The notes below the pieces were generated by a model that saw only the letters and a program-made list of their open reading frames with translations, did not search any database and was not told where the DNA came from. The position numbers and the translations under genes were made by a program. A stretch of 64,000 bases of DNA from UBA8886 sp002731655 (GTDB taxonomy: Archaea > Thermoplasmatota > Poseidoniia > MGIII > CG-Epi1): NCBI GenBank assembly GCA_030754655.1, contig JASLZX010000002.1, positions 66,415 through 130,414 of the forward strand, given 5' to 3'. Positions within the stretch are counted from its first letter, which is position 1. Each line of letters opens with the position of its first letter. Positions 8,221-16,349 of the stretch are shown piece after piece.

Positions 8221-8931
8221 ATGGCCAGGCAGGGGACTGATAATCACATTCGGGGCGCGACTGCCCTGCTCGCTGTGCTGGCTGTCGCGCTGCTGCTGCC
8301 GCTCGCGGCGGCTGACGGCCCGACGTTCAAGTTCCTCCCGCGCGAGCGCGACTACCGCGGCATCGCCGTGGAAGAAGGTGTCTACCGGTATCACACCCTG
8401 TCGGGCGGCGACGAGCACTGGGCCGAGTTCACCTTCAGCGTCAATGGCAGCGGCCGCGCCGACATATTCCTGCTGCGTTACGACGTCTACTGGGGCGAAC
8501 TGAGGGGTGACCTCGGCAACGCCAGCGAGGAATTCCAGCCCTACCGCGAATGGCTCGACGTCTCGACGCTCGCCATCAACGTAACCTTCCCCAGCGACGA
8601 GGAAATGGTACTCATAGTCGACAACAGCGACGTACCGTGGAACGATACGCTCCCCGACGGCAGCCTCACCTACGACCTTTTCATCCTAGACTGGGAATTA
8701 GATTTTGCCGAGTTGCTCTCCTGGATTGAGGACCTGGTGCAGCAGGGAATGCTCATCTGTGGTGGCATCTGCTTCGTGCTCATCATCGCAATTGTAGCCA
8801 TATTTGCCGCCTCGCGGCGCGGCAGGGGTGGTGGAGGCGGGCCGCAGCTCGACCTAGACGGTGACGGGCGCGTCAGCGCCACCGAATGGTCGGTCTACAA
8901 GTCGCGACGCGACTCGGAAGACCAGCGCTGA
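8221..8931 (+). CDS. Secreted/membrane protein with C-terminal EF-hand-like loop
   Basis: A 236-residue protein with an N-terminal signal sequence (hydrophobic LLAVLAVALLLPLAAA), a ~150-residue extracytoplasmic beta-rich domain with several N-glycosylation sequons, a transmembrane helix (about residues 176-199, ICGGICFVLIIAIVAIF) and a short cytoplasmic tail. The tail holds DLDGDGRVSATEW, a textbook EF-hand calcium loop (D-x-D-G-D-G-x4-E). Topology implies calcium or protein sensing on the cytoplasmic side, although single EF-hand loops of this kind also occur as structural tags. Family not recognised. Confidence 0.7.
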   Translation: MARQGTDNHIRGATALLAVLAVALLLPLAAADGPTFKFLPRERDYRGIAVEEGVYRYHTLSGGDEHWAEFTFSVNGSGRADIFLLRYDVYWGELRGDLGNASEEFQPYREWLDVSTLAINVTFPSDEEMVLIVDNSDVPWNDTLPDGSLTYDLFILDWELDFAELLSWIEDLVQQGMLICGGICFVLIIAIVAIFAASRRGRGGGGGPQLDLDGDGRVSATEWSVYKSRRDSEDQR

Positions 8932-8934
8932 CAC

Positions 8935-9360
8935 GTGCAATCCGCGACGTTCCTCCAGCGACTGCTCGCATTTCTGATTGATGCGACGCTGCTGCTACTG
9001 GTGCAGGTGCTGGTGCTGTTCGTGGTCCTGCTGGTTTTCGGGCTGGAGATTCCCGACGCGCATCTGCTGGCGGTCGCCGAGTTGGCGGGGCTGGTGCTTG
9101 ACTCGGGGCTGGCATGGCAGGAAGCTAATGGTGGGGGAACGTTTGGCAAGCGGCTCCTGAAGATACGCGTCGTCCGCGCCGACGGCGGCAACGTGGGCTA
9201 CCGTCAGGCGTTCATCCGAAACTTTGCCCGGCTGGGCTGGCAGGTCCCGACTTTCGGTGCGCTGTTCCTGCTTGCTGACGCGCTCCTGCTGCTGGTCCAG
9301 CCGCGCCGACAGCGCATTGGCGACCTGCTGGCCGAAACTAGGGTCGTTCGAGTTCAGTAG
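8935..9360 (+). CDS. RDD family membrane protein
   Basis: A 141-residue protein with the RDD-domain pattern: a first helix preceded by Arg (QRLLAFLIDATLLLL, carrying the Asp of the family name), a second helix, then NGGGTFGKRLLKIRVV, the family's conserved loop, and a third helix before a basic C-terminus. RDD proteins are small, poorly characterised membrane proteins, some linked to transport. The GTG at 8935 lies 3 nt after the upstream stop, so it is co-transcribed with the EF-hand protein. Its end overlaps the convergent DDAH-like gene by 7 nt. Confidence 0.82.
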   Translation: MQSATFLQRLLAFLIDATLLLLVQVLVLFVVLLVFGLEIPDAHLLAVAELAGLVLDSGLAWQEANGGGTFGKRLLKIRVVRADGGNVGYRQAFIRNFARLGWQVPTFGALFLLADALLLLVQPRRQRIGDLLAETRVVRVQ

Positions 9361-10130
9361 AAGACTGAGAGACAGGTGGGTGAGCCGTCGGCGGCGCGGA
9401 TTTGCGACATCTCGAGCGGGTGCAGCCGGAAGCCGTGCTCCGCGAGCAACGCGTGCGTCGCGGGGTAGCCGTCCGGAATCAGCAACTCGCGTCCGAAAAC
9501 GAGCACGTTGCACGCATACGTCTCGGCAGCGGGGACGCGCAGGACCTCCGCCACCCGCTCGAGCTCCCCATCGTGCAGCGCGTGGTCGGGCGCCAGCAGC
9601 AACCCCTCCCCGGGCGACGTGCAGATGGACTTCAGGTGCAGCTGGTCGTCGGGAATCGCCACTTCGTGCACCGGTAGCGGCGCGACGAAATCGCGCAGCG
9701 CCTGCGCGCCGGCGCGGGTGGTACGGGTCGAAATCCCGACAAGGTAGCAGTCGCCGACCCGCAGCACGTCGCCGCCGTCGAGCACGGCGGGCGGCTCCAT
9801 CCCGACTAGTTCCAGCGCTGCACCCAGCGCCGCGGCGACCGGCGGCTGCTCGCCGCGGCGCGACGCCAGCCCGGAATGGGTCAGCAACGCGCGGCCGTTG
9901 TGGACCACCGCATGGTCCTCGACGAAGATACAGTCGGGGAACGCTTCGTCAGCCGCCAGTTCGGTGACGGCAACGCCGAAGTCGCGCAATGTCGCGATGT
10001 AGGCGGCGTGCTGCTGTCGCGCTTCCGCCACGTCAGTCGGGCCGCTGCCGAAATAGCGCGCAGTCGCCTGCTCGAAGGAGTCGGGAACCCCGCGGACGAT
10101 AGCGCGCGCCATACTTGGGGAGTGCGCCAT
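9354..10130 (-). CDS. Dimethylarginine dimethylaminohydrolase-like amidinotransferase-fold enzyme
   Basis: A 258-residue protein of the pentein (arginine deiminase/DDAH) superfamily, which hydrolyses guanidino groups to give citrulline-type products. Key features are EDHAVV with the substrate-binding Asp/Glu, LDGGDVLRVG, the catalytic His in DQLHLKSICT and the nucleophile Cys253 in GSPTCLSVFY at the extreme C-terminus. The length (~255) fits DDAH, not the ~410-residue arginine deiminase. The start at 10130 could instead be the internal ATG six codons later (MARAIVRG). The gene follows deoxyhypusine synthase after 4 nt. The physiological substrate in this organism is not known. Confidence 0.83.
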   Translation of the reverse strand: MAHSPSMARAIVRGVPDSFEQATARYFGSGPTDVAEARQQHAAYIATLRDFGVAVTELAADEAFPDCIFVEDHAVVHNGRALLTHSGLASRRGEQPPVAAALGAALELVGMEPPAVLDGGDVLRVGDCYLVGISTRTTRAGAQALRDFVAPLPVHEVAIPDDQLHLKSICTSPGEGLLLAPDHALHDGELERVAEVLRVPAAETYACNVLVFGRELLIPDGYPATHALLAEHGFRLHPLEMSQIRAADGSPTCLSVFY

Positions 10131-10134
10131 GGCT

Positions 10135-11064
10135 TTAGCCTAGCGCCCCCGCCAGCAGCGGCAACAGTACCGTAGCGTCGCCCTCGACCGTTACGCGGCG
10201 CGCCTCCGGTTTCACCTTGCCCCACGAGACCGCCTCGCGGACGCGCGCGCCGGAGAGCGAGCCGTCCCACTCGGGGGCGGTGGTGACCTGCACGGCGTAG
10301 TCGAGCCCGTCGCGGAACTGGTTCCACCAGATGACGTGGTGCTTCGAGATGCCGCCGCCAATCATCAGCGCGCCCGTGGCGGGCGCGTCGTGGACGATGT
10401 CTGAAAGCGCGTGCTCGTCCGCCAGCGTGTCGGGGGTGAAGTCGCGGTGCGACTGCCAGAATTGCCACAGCTGCGAACCGACTGCGCCATCGCTGAAGCC
10501 TGGGACAAAGACCGGCACATCGCGCGCCGCGCACGCTGCCAGAAGCGACTCGTCGCCGCGCTCTTCACGCGCGAGACGCAGGCCCAGCTCGCGCCAGATT
10601 TCCCACGGCGTCCAGCGCGATTGTTTTTTATACAGGTCGTCGAGAAATGGTTGCATCCATTTCTCGATGGGAATCCCGTAGGAATCGTCGGGTACCAGCA
10701 CGTTCCCGAGCCGGTTGACGCCGCGCTTGCGCAGCTCAGCATCATCCAGCGCGAAGTCGCCGTGGTAGTAGTCAGCGAGCGTCCGCGCGATGTCGTGGTC
10801 GAGCGTCCCGCAGGTGGTTACGACCACGTCTGCGAAGCCGTCAGCGACCAGCTGTTGCAGCACACCGCGCGTCCCGGTCGCCATGATGTCGGCCGGGAAG
10901 CTCAGGAAGACCGTGCAGTCGCCGTCATACATGCGGCGCATGATCCCGGCGGCGGTCGCCAGCTTGGTGGCTGTGAAGCCGCCCGCCGTGCCGAACCGCT
11001 CGAGCAGCTCGGTCAGCGTTGTTTCGGGGCTGGCGGTGAAGTCGCGAACCGGTTTTTCAGGCAT
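10135..11064 (-). CDS. dys: Deoxyhypusine synthase
   Basis: A 309-residue NAD-dependent enzyme that transfers the aminobutyl group of spermidine to a lysine of archaeal translation factor aIF5A. The active-site Lys lies in GGGISKHHVIWW and is followed by the substrate-binding segment TTAPEWDGSLSGAR. VTTCGTLDHD and LVPDDSYG are further family motifs. Length is normal. The ATG at 11064 overlaps the end of gyrA by 8 nt, so the three minus-strand genes gyrA-dys-DDAH form one unit. The initiation factor gene itself is not in this window. Confidence 0.95.
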   Translation of the reverse strand: MPEKPVRDFTASPETTLTELLERFGTAGGFTATKLATAAGIMRRMYDGDCTVFLSFPADIMATGTRGVLQQLVADGFADVVVTTCGTLDHDIARTLADYYHGDFALDDAELRKRGVNRLGNVLVPDDSYGIPIEKWMQPFLDDLYKKQSRWTPWEIWRELGLRLAREERGDESLLAACAARDVPVFVPGFSDGAVGSQLWQFWQSHRDFTPDTLADEHALSDIVHDAPATGALMIGGGISKHHVIWWNQFRDGLDYAVQVTTAPEWDGSLSGARVREAVSWGKVKPEARRVTVEGDATVLLPLLAGALG

Positions 11065-13657
11065 CGATAATCAGCCCGCAGGTGCCGCAAATAAGCTTGT
11101 CTCCGTCCGGTTTCAGGCGGCCTGAGCGACACTCGGGGCAGAGCCCGGCCGGCGTCGCCTGCTCGTCCGCGGCGGCCGTCTCGTCGTCATCGCTCTCGAC
11201 CTCGGTGTGCAGCGCCACCGCGACTACCTTTTCGCCCTTCTCGAGCGACATCACCTTGACGCCGCGGCCGATACGCTTGATTTCGCGGATTGAGTCTATT
11301 TCGGTGCGAATCACCTTGCCGCTACTGGTCGTCGCCAGCAGCTGCTGTGCGTCGCCCACTGGCAGGCAGGCGATGACGGCGCCGCTTTTCTTGTCCGGTT
11401 TCAGGTTCAGGACGCCGCGGGCGCCGCGCTTCGTGAGCCGGTAGTTGGCGACGCTGGCACGCTTGCCATAGCCGAGTTCGGTAATCGTCAGTAGTGTTCC
11501 TTCATTGTCGACCAGCGCCATGCTGATGACCGAATCGCCCTCCTTGAGCCGGATGCCGATGACTCCCTGGCCCCCGCGACCGACGACGCGGATTTCGCCT
11601 TCGCTGGCGCGGTTTGCCATCCCGTTGCGGGTGGCGAACATTACCTGACTCGAGCCGTCCGAGATGGCGACGTCAATAAGCTCGTCGCCCTCCTTGAGCG
11701 TGATGGCACGGAAGCCTTGGTCGACCTTCCAGCCGCGTGCGATGCGCTGGGTGAATTCCTCGAGTCGCGTGCGCTTGACGATGCCGTTGCGCGTCGCCAG
11801 CACCAGGTAGTGTCCTTCGGTCTCCAGGTTGGCGACCGGCAGCATCCGCAGCACTTTCTCGTCGGATTCGTGCCGCTTCTCGTCCAGCTTCTGGAGCAGT
11901 TGCACCAGCGGGGTGCCCTTGGCGTAGCGCGAGACGTCAGGAACCTGCCAGGCTTTCAGGAAATACATTGCCCCGTCGCTGGTGAAGAACAGGACATGGT
12001 CGTGCGAGCCGAGCGAGTAGATTTCAACCGGCGTATCGCCCTCCTTGGCTTTGATGCCGATGCGCCCCTTGCCGCCGCGCCGCTGCGCGCGATATTCGTC
12101 AAGTTCGACGCGCTTGATGTAGCCCTCCTGCGTCCGCATCACGACGACTTGCGAGCGCGGAATCAAATCTTCCGTATCGATGTCGCCCTCCCAGTCGGAA
12201 ATTTCGGTGCGTCGCTCGTCGCCATATTTCTCCTTCAGCTCGAGCAGTTCGGCGCGGATTATTTCGCTCACTCGCTCGGTCCGTGCCAGCACGTCCTGCA
12301 GGTCGGTGATGGTTGCCTTGAGCTCGGCCAGCTCGTCGCGCCGCGCGTCGGCGTCCTGTCGCGAAAGCTGGTAGAGCCGCATCTCGGCGATTGCCTTCGC
12401 CTGCGGCTCGCTCAGGTTGAATTGCGTCTGTAGTCCCGCGACAACCGCGTCGCGGCCGTCAGCCTTGCGGATGAAGTCGATAATTGCGTCGAGCTGTGAA
12501 ATCGCGAGCAGCAGCCCCTCGACGATGTGCGCCCGCTCCTGCGCCTTTTTCAGCCGATAACGACTGCGCCGCTCGACCACTTCGCGGCGGTGCTCAAGGT
12601 AGACTGCGAGCTGCTGCGGCAGCGCCAGCCGTACTGGCTGCCCTTTCACTAGCGCTACCGCGTTTACCGCAAAACTGCTTTCGAGCGCCGAATGCTTGAA
12701 GAGCAGATTCTCGACGATTTGCGGTGACGCGTCCTGCTTCAACTCGACCACCACGCGCATCCCGTGCCGGTCCGACTCGTCGCGCAGGTCGCGGATGCCG
12801 GCGACCTTCTTGTCGCGCACCAGCTTCGAGATTTCCTCGAGCAGCCGGTTCTTCTGCAGTCCGTAGGGAATTTCGCTGACAATCAGCCGCTGCTGCTTGC
12901 CCGCCTCTTCGTGTGCTACGCGGCCACGCAGCTTGATTTGCCCCTGCCCCTTCGAGAATGCGTTGTAGATGCCCTGTCGCCCCATAATGGTCCCGCCGGT
13001 CGGGAAGTCGGGGCCGGGCAGCACTTCCATGATGCGTGACAGCGAAACCTCGGGGTCGGCTAGCTGCAGCAGCAGTGCCTTGACCACCTCTGTAAGGTTG
13101 TGCGGCGGCATGTTGGTCGCCATCCCGACCGCGATGCCGGCCGAGCCGTTGACTAGCAGCCCCGGCAGGACTCCCGGCAGCACGGATGGCTCCTGTAGTG
13201 AGCCATCGTAATTGTCGACGAAGTCGACCGTATCCTCGTCGATGTCGCGCAGGACAGTCTCGGCAATCGTCGCCAGCCGTGATTCGGTGTAACGCATCGC
13301 TGCGGCGCGGTCGCCGTCGACCGAGCCGAAATTACCCTGCCCGTCTACCAGCGGGTAGCGCAGGCTGAAATCCTGCGCCATGCGCACCATAGTGTCGTAG
13401 ATCGCTTGATCGCCGTGGGGATGGTATTTCCCCATAGTGTCGCCGACGATGCGCGCCGATTTCTTGTAGGGCGAGCGCGGTCCCGAGCCCATCTCGCGCA
13501 TCGCGAAGAGCACCCGCCGGTGGACCGGCTTTAGCCCGTCCCGCGCGTCGGGTAGGGCACGGCCCACGATGACCGACATGGCGTATTCAAGGTACGACTT
13601 ACGCATCTCGGTCTCGATGTTGCGCTCCAGTACCGTATCGCTTTCAGTCTCTGCCAA
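11057..13657 (-). CDS. gyrA: DNA gyrase subunit A with C-terminal zinc ribbon
   Basis: An 866-residue type IIA topoisomerase subunit that breaks and rejoins DNA to introduce negative supercoils together with GyrB. The catalytic Tyr123 lies in MRYTESRLAT. The quinolone-pocket helix reads HPHGDQAIYD, with Gln84 where bacterial GyrA usually has Ser. The GyrA box QRRGGKG (525-531) opens the six-bladed C-terminal wheel and marks gyrase rather than topo IV. Unusually, the protein ends in a two-CxxC zinc ribbon (CPEC...CGTCG, last ~27 residues). The start is a TTG at 13657, preceded by GGGAGAGG at the right distance for ribosome binding. A TTTTAACC box (13698-13705) lies further up. No gyrB is adjacent. 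It was probably acquired from bacteria. Confidence 0.95.
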   Translation of the reverse strand: MAETESDTVLERNIETEMRKSYLEYAMSVIVGRALPDARDGLKPVHRRVLFAMREMGSGPRSPYKKSARIVGDTMGKYHPHGDQAIYDTMVRMAQDFSLRYPLVDGQGNFGSVDGDRAAAMRYTESRLATIAETVLRDIDEDTVDFVDNYDGSLQEPSVLPGVLPGLLVNGSAGIAVGMATNMPPHNLTEVVKALLLQLADPEVSLSRIMEVLPGPDFPTGGTIMGRQGIYNAFSKGQGQIKLRGRVAHEEAGKQQRLIVSEIPYGLQKNRLLEEISKLVRDKKVAGIRDLRDESDRHGMRVVVELKQDASPQIVENLLFKHSALESSFAVNAVALVKGQPVRLALPQQLAVYLEHRREVVERRSRYRLKKAQERAHIVEGLLLAISQLDAIIDFIRKADGRDAVVAGLQTQFNLSEPQAKAIAEMRLYQLSRQDADARRDELAELKATITDLQDVLARTERVSEIIRAELLELKEKYGDERRTEISDWEGDIDTEDLIPRSQVVVMRTQEGYIKRVELDEYRAQRRGGKGRIGIKAKEGDTPVEIYSLGSHDHVLFFTSDGAMYFLKAWQVPDVSRYAKGTPLVQLLQKLDEKRHESDEKVLRMLPVANLETEGHYLVLATRNGIVKRTRLEEFTQRIARGWKVDQGFRAITLKEGDELIDVAISDGSSQVMFATRNGMANRASEGEIRVVGRGGQGVIGIRLKEGDSVISMALVDNEGTLLTITELGYGKRASVANYRLTKRGARGVLNLKPDKKSGAVIACLPVGDAQQLLATTSSGKVIRTEIDSIREIKRIGRGVKVMSLEKGEKVVAVALHTEVESDDDETAAADEQATPAGLCPECRSGRLKPDGDKLICGTCGLIIDA

Positions 13658-13714
13658 AATAGCCTCTCCCGACGATGCCGGTAGGCCAGCGCAGGCCGGT
13701 TAAAAGGGGGACAG

Positions 13715-13739
13715 GCGGGCAGTGCTTCGCACTGCCCGC
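13715..13739. other. Perfect 11-bp stem-loop upstream of gyrA
   Basis: Arms 13715-13725 and 13729-13739 are exact reverse complements (GCGGGCAGTGC) around a TTC loop. A second palindrome, CTGAAAC-T-GTTTCAG, is at 13772-13786 and overlaps the stop codon of the next gene. Lying between the end of the 13783-14292 gene and the gyrA promoter, it could be a transcription terminator for the former. Confidence 0.6.
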
Positions 13740-13782
13740 GCGTACGCGAGCGCGCAGCCCGGAATTTCGCCCTGAAACTGTT

Positions 13783-14292
13783 TCAGCCGGCGGCTGCCAC
13801 GCCTTCGTAGAGCACGGTGATGTACAGGTCGTAGCTGTTGGGCGCCGAGCCGAAGTTCGTCACCTCGGCGGTATAATCGCCGGTACCGCAGGCGGCGAAG
13901 TCGCGATAGGTCATGGTCACCTTCTCCTCGTCGCCCGGGTTGCCCGACGAGCCGCACTCCTGCCCTTCGGTACCGTAAATCGCCAGGTCCAAGTCGCCCG
14001 TGCCGTCGCCCTGTAGCTCGATAATGGCCCCGGTCGCGTATTGCTCGACGGGGAAGTCGTGGTTGTTTGTTGTCGCTGGCCCACGGTAGATGCCGCCGCC
14101 GGGAGCGTAGACTGTGTCGGTGATGTGGTCCTCGTAGGGCGGCAGCACCGGCCAGCCGGCGAGTTCGCCGGCGTCGGGAACGTCACCGGTCGGGCCGCCG
14201 TAACTCAATTCGCCGTAGCCCATGCCGGCCAGCGTCAGCACCGCGACGCCCAGCGCTACGCGCTGCATCAGCCGGTCGAGCTCCGACGTCAT
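13783..14292 (-). CDS. Secreted protein with jelly-roll (PPC-like) domain, unknown
   Basis: A 169-residue protein with one N-terminal hydrophobic helix (about residues 10-26, VALGVAVLTLAGMGY), so it is exported or anchored. The rest looks like a beta-sandwich of the pre-peptidase C-terminal type: a GDLDLAIYG strand followed by EEKVTMTYRDF and GDYTAEVTNFGSAPNSYDLYITV, and two Cys positioned for a disulfide. The ATG at 14292 follows a CTTATAATGC box (14311-14320) by about 24 nt. No enzymatic function can be assigned. Confidence 0.6.
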   Translation of the reverse strand: MTSELDRLMQRVALGVAVLTLAGMGYGELSYGGPTGDVPDAGELAGWPVLPPYEDHITDTVYAPGGGIYRGPATTNNHDFPVEQYATGAIIELQGDGTGDLDLAIYGTEGQECGSSGNPGDEEKVTMTYRDFAACGTGDYTAEVTNFGSAPNSYDLYITVLYEGVAAAG

Positions 14293-14325
14293 CAGTGCGC
14301 GAATGCTCTCTGCATTATAAGTGTT

Positions 14326-15003
14326 TCAGAAGAGCTTTAGCGCCTCTTCGAGCCGCCCCAGTTCGATGCCGGTGCTGGCGCGGCCGCAGACCGCCCCCGT
14401 CGCGGTGGCCACGACCCCAGCCCCGACGAGTGGCATCCCGAAGTTGGCAGTGCACTCCATGATTTCCACACCGAGCCGCTGGCCGAGCGCCTGCCGTTCC
14501 TCGTCCGGGATTTCGGGATGGCAGACGCCGCCCCGGGCCGTAACACAGGCGAGCATCCCGACGTTCTCCATTTCGGCCAGCGTTTGCGGCCGCAGCTCGA
14601 CCCCCAGCACCTCCCCGGCCGCTTCGCATGCCGCCGGCGAGAGCCGCGGGCTACAGATGCCGCCGGAGTTGCTGACAAGCAGGTTGTTGCCGGCGGCGTT
14701 GGCGCGCTCTTCCAGCACGCCGAAGCGCAGCTCGTGCTTTTCAGCAACGATCGCGAGCGCGTCGCGCTCGCGGCCGGTTGCCAGATTGGAGACCAGCAGT
14801 CCTTGTGAGTTCATGGCCACGAGCGTCCCGAGCACGCGGCTGCCGCCGACGGTCGCTTCGATGACCGGCGCGCCCAGTGCTTCGGAAATAGCGGTGCGGT
14901 CATTGGCTGGGATTCCGGGCGGCAGCAGCGCCAGCGCGTCGGAGACGGCGCAGAATACGCCGACGTAGGGAGAATTGAAAAGGTCCTGCCGCAGGAGCGC
15001 CAT
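14326..15003 (-). CDS. eif6: Translation initiation factor aIF6
   Basis: A 225-residue factor that binds the large ribosomal subunit and prevents premature subunit joining. It shows the pentameric repeat (pentein) fold: repeats such as NSPYVGVFCAVSD, GSRVLGTLVAMNSQGLLVSN and GAGVVATATGAVCG, each with the Gly-rich turn of the family. Length matches aIF6. It is the last gene of the operon S19e-PDCD5-L39e-L31e-aIF6. Its ATG lies directly after the L31e stop codon with no gap. Confidence 0.95.
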   Translation of the reverse strand: MALLRQDLFNSPYVGVFCAVSDALALLPPGIPANDRTAISEALGAPVIEATVGGSRVLGTLVAMNSQGLLVSNLATGRERDALAIVAEKHELRFGVLEERANAAGNNLLVSNSGGICSPRLSPAACEAAGEVLGVELRPQTLAEMENVGMLACVTARGGVCHPEIPDEERQALGQRLGVEIMECTANFGMPLVGAGVVATATGAVCGRASTGIELGRLEEALKLF

Positions 15004-15330
15004 CTACTCGGCGAGATGCACGACGACGCTGCCGTCCTCGAACTTCAGCGCCCGCACCCGGATGCGTGACGGCGGCTTCTCGATGCCGCGCGCCCAGATG
15101 GCCTCGTTGACCGGCGGGTCGATGAAGAGTGCCCGGTCCTCGGACTTGCCCTTGCGGGCTTCGGCGGCAGTGCGCACCGCAACGCCATCGCGCTCGGGTT
15201 TCATGTGCCGCACCAGGAAATCCTCAACCATGCGCATCGCCACCGGCGCGCGCCGCGTGCGCGGCACTCGGTAGAGTTTGCGCAGTGGGATGGTGTAGAT
15301 GCGCTCCAGCTGCAGCTCGTCGTCGGCCAT
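15004..15330 (-). CDS. rpl31e: 50S ribosomal protein L31e
   Basis: A 108-residue protein of the large subunit. ERIYTIPLRKLYRVPRTRRA near the N-terminus and the DPPVNEAIWARGIEKPPSR segment are characteristic. The reading frame is open further upstream, but the ATG at 15330 overlaps the L39e stop as TGATG and gives the normal family length, so this start is used. Part of the compact translation operon. Confidence 0.93.
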   Translation of the reverse strand: MADDELQLERIYTIPLRKLYRVPRTRRAPVAMRMVEDFLVRHMKPERDGVAVRTAAEARKGKSEDRALFIDPPVNEAIWARGIEKPPSRIRVRALKFEDGSVVVHLAE

Positions 15331-15485
15331 CAGCGGTGGAGTCTCCCGCGGCGCCAGAAGTGCCGCTTGGGATGCGAAGTGAAACGGCGGTTGGTGCGCT
15401 GCATCACCCACGCGGGAACGCGCCGGTTTCGCTTTACCAGCTTGTTGAGCCGCAGCTTTTTTGCGTAGGGCTTGCGACTAGACAT
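15330..15485 (-). CDS. rpl39e: 50S ribosomal protein L39e
   Basis: A 51-residue, very basic protein lining the exit tunnel of the large subunit. MSSRKPYAKKLRLNKLVKRN and the end PKRHFWRRGRLHR match L39e over its full length, including the invariant Pro-x-W (VPAWV) core. The gene is small and easily missed. It overlaps the PDCD5 gene upstream by 8 nt and shares one base with the L31e start. Confidence 0.95.
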   Translation of the reverse strand: MSSRKPYAKKLRLNKLVKRNRRVPAWVMQRTNRRFTSHPKRHFWRRGRLHR

Positions 15486-15819
15486 CGCGGTACCCTCGGA
15501 TTTCGACCTTCGTCTCGCGCTTGCGCGAAAGGTGCGCCAGCATCTGCTGTAGCGTAGCGTCATCAATCGGCCCCGTGAGCTTCCCGTCGCCTGCCAGTGC
15601 CAGTACCTGCTGCTCGACGGCGGCGGCCACCCCGGGGCGAGCGATGCGCACCTGCGCCAGCCGCTCTTTCGCCTCTGCACTCATCAACTGCCGTAGCGCT
15701 CCCTGCACTTGCGCTTTGTGCGCTATCAGTTCCTGTTCCTGTGCCAGCTGCTGTTCAGCCTGCGCCTGCATTTCCTGCAGCTGTCGCTGCCGCAACTCCT
15801 CGAGTTCGCGGTCCTTCAT
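15478..15819 (-). CDS. PDCD5-family DNA-binding protein
   Basis: A 113-residue, highly charged helical protein. The N-terminal helix rich in Gln/Glu (LEELRQRQLQEMQAQAEQQ) and the core ALRQLMSAEAKERLAQVRIA followed by VEQQVLALA match archaeal homologues of human PDCD5, which are small DNA/RNA-associated proteins of unclear role. In archaea it commonly sits beside S19e and L39e, as here. It shares one base with the end of S19e (15819), so coupled translation is likely. Confidence 0.93.
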   Translation of the reverse strand: MKDRELEELRQRQLQEMQAQAEQQLAQEQELIAHKAQVQGALRQLMSAEAKERLAQVRIARPGVAAAVEQQVLALAGDGKLTGPIDDATLQQMLAHLSRKRETKVEIRGYRDV

Positions 15820-16268
15820 CAGTAGCGCTCCAGCCGCTCGTAGGCGGCGTTAATCTCGGGGCGCAGCGCGTGCGCGGTGTTGTCGAGCAGCGACTGCCCT
15901 CGGGGCGCAACACGGCGTCCCTTCGACGAGCGCTCGACCAGTTCCGCCGTCTCCAGCTGCTGCATCATCAACCGCAGAATCTTGCGGCTGCCGGGGTGCG
16001 AGCGGTTGGGCTTGCTGCCGCGGTCGACCGGTCCCGAGTAGAGCCGCGCCAGCCGCTCGGTTCCGAGCGGGCCGCGCAGGTAGAGCTTGCGCAATACCGA
16101 CGCCGCACGGCGATACCACCAGTCGGGCTGCTCCGGCGCCTTCTCGCGGTGCGCCGCGGTCTTGGCGAAGGGCGCCCACTTGGGCGGCTGTAGTGCCTTC
16201 TCGCTTTTCAGCGCCTGCGCCAGCTTGCTGACCAGCTTCTGTCCGGGGACGTCGTTGACAGTAGTCAT
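15819..16268 (-). CDS. rps19e: 30S ribosomal protein S19e
   Basis: A 149-residue protein of the small subunit, first gene of the operon. The family segments WYRRAASVLRKLYLRGPLG and SRKILRLMMQQLETAELVE are clear. The ATG at 16268 lies about 30 nt downstream of the CTTATAAT box at 16295-16302, so this promoter drives the whole S19e-aIF6 set. Confidence 0.94.
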   Translation of the reverse strand: MTTVNDVPGQKLVSKLAQALKSEKALQPPKWAPFAKTAAHREKAPEQPDWWYRRAASVLRKLYLRGPLGTERLARLYSGPVDRGSKPNRSHPGSRKILRLMMQQLETAELVERSSKGRRVAPRGQSLLDNTAHALRPEINAAYERLERY

Positions 16269-16294
16269 CGGGAAGTGGGCGGCACCCAGCCTCC

Positions 16295-16302
16295 ATTATA
16301 AG
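16295..16302 (-). promoter_or_regulatory. TATA box of the S19e-PDCD5-L39e-L31e-aIF6 operon
   Basis: CTTATAAT on the minus strand, about 30 nt from the S19e ATG. A 7-bp stem-loop (16313-16329) lies just upstream of it. Confidence 0.65.
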
Positions 16303-16312
16303 CCTTTTCAGA

Positions 16313-16329
16313 CGAGAGCGTAGCTCTCG
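16313..16329. terminator. Short stem-loop between two minus-strand units
   Basis: CGAGAGC (16313-16319) and GCTCTCG (16323-16329) pair around GTA. On the minus strand it lies 21 nt after the stop of the 91-residue membrane protein gene and before the S19e promoter. A terminator role is inferred from position only. Confidence 0.4.
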
Positions 16330-16349
16330 CAAACTTCGCCCGCCATAAT

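Noticed and set aside
7777..8418. Extended N-terminus of inositol-phosphate synthase (over 200 extra residues)
   Set aside because: It is antisense to two plus-strand genes, Arg/Ser-rich and unlike the family; the ATG at 7776 fits.
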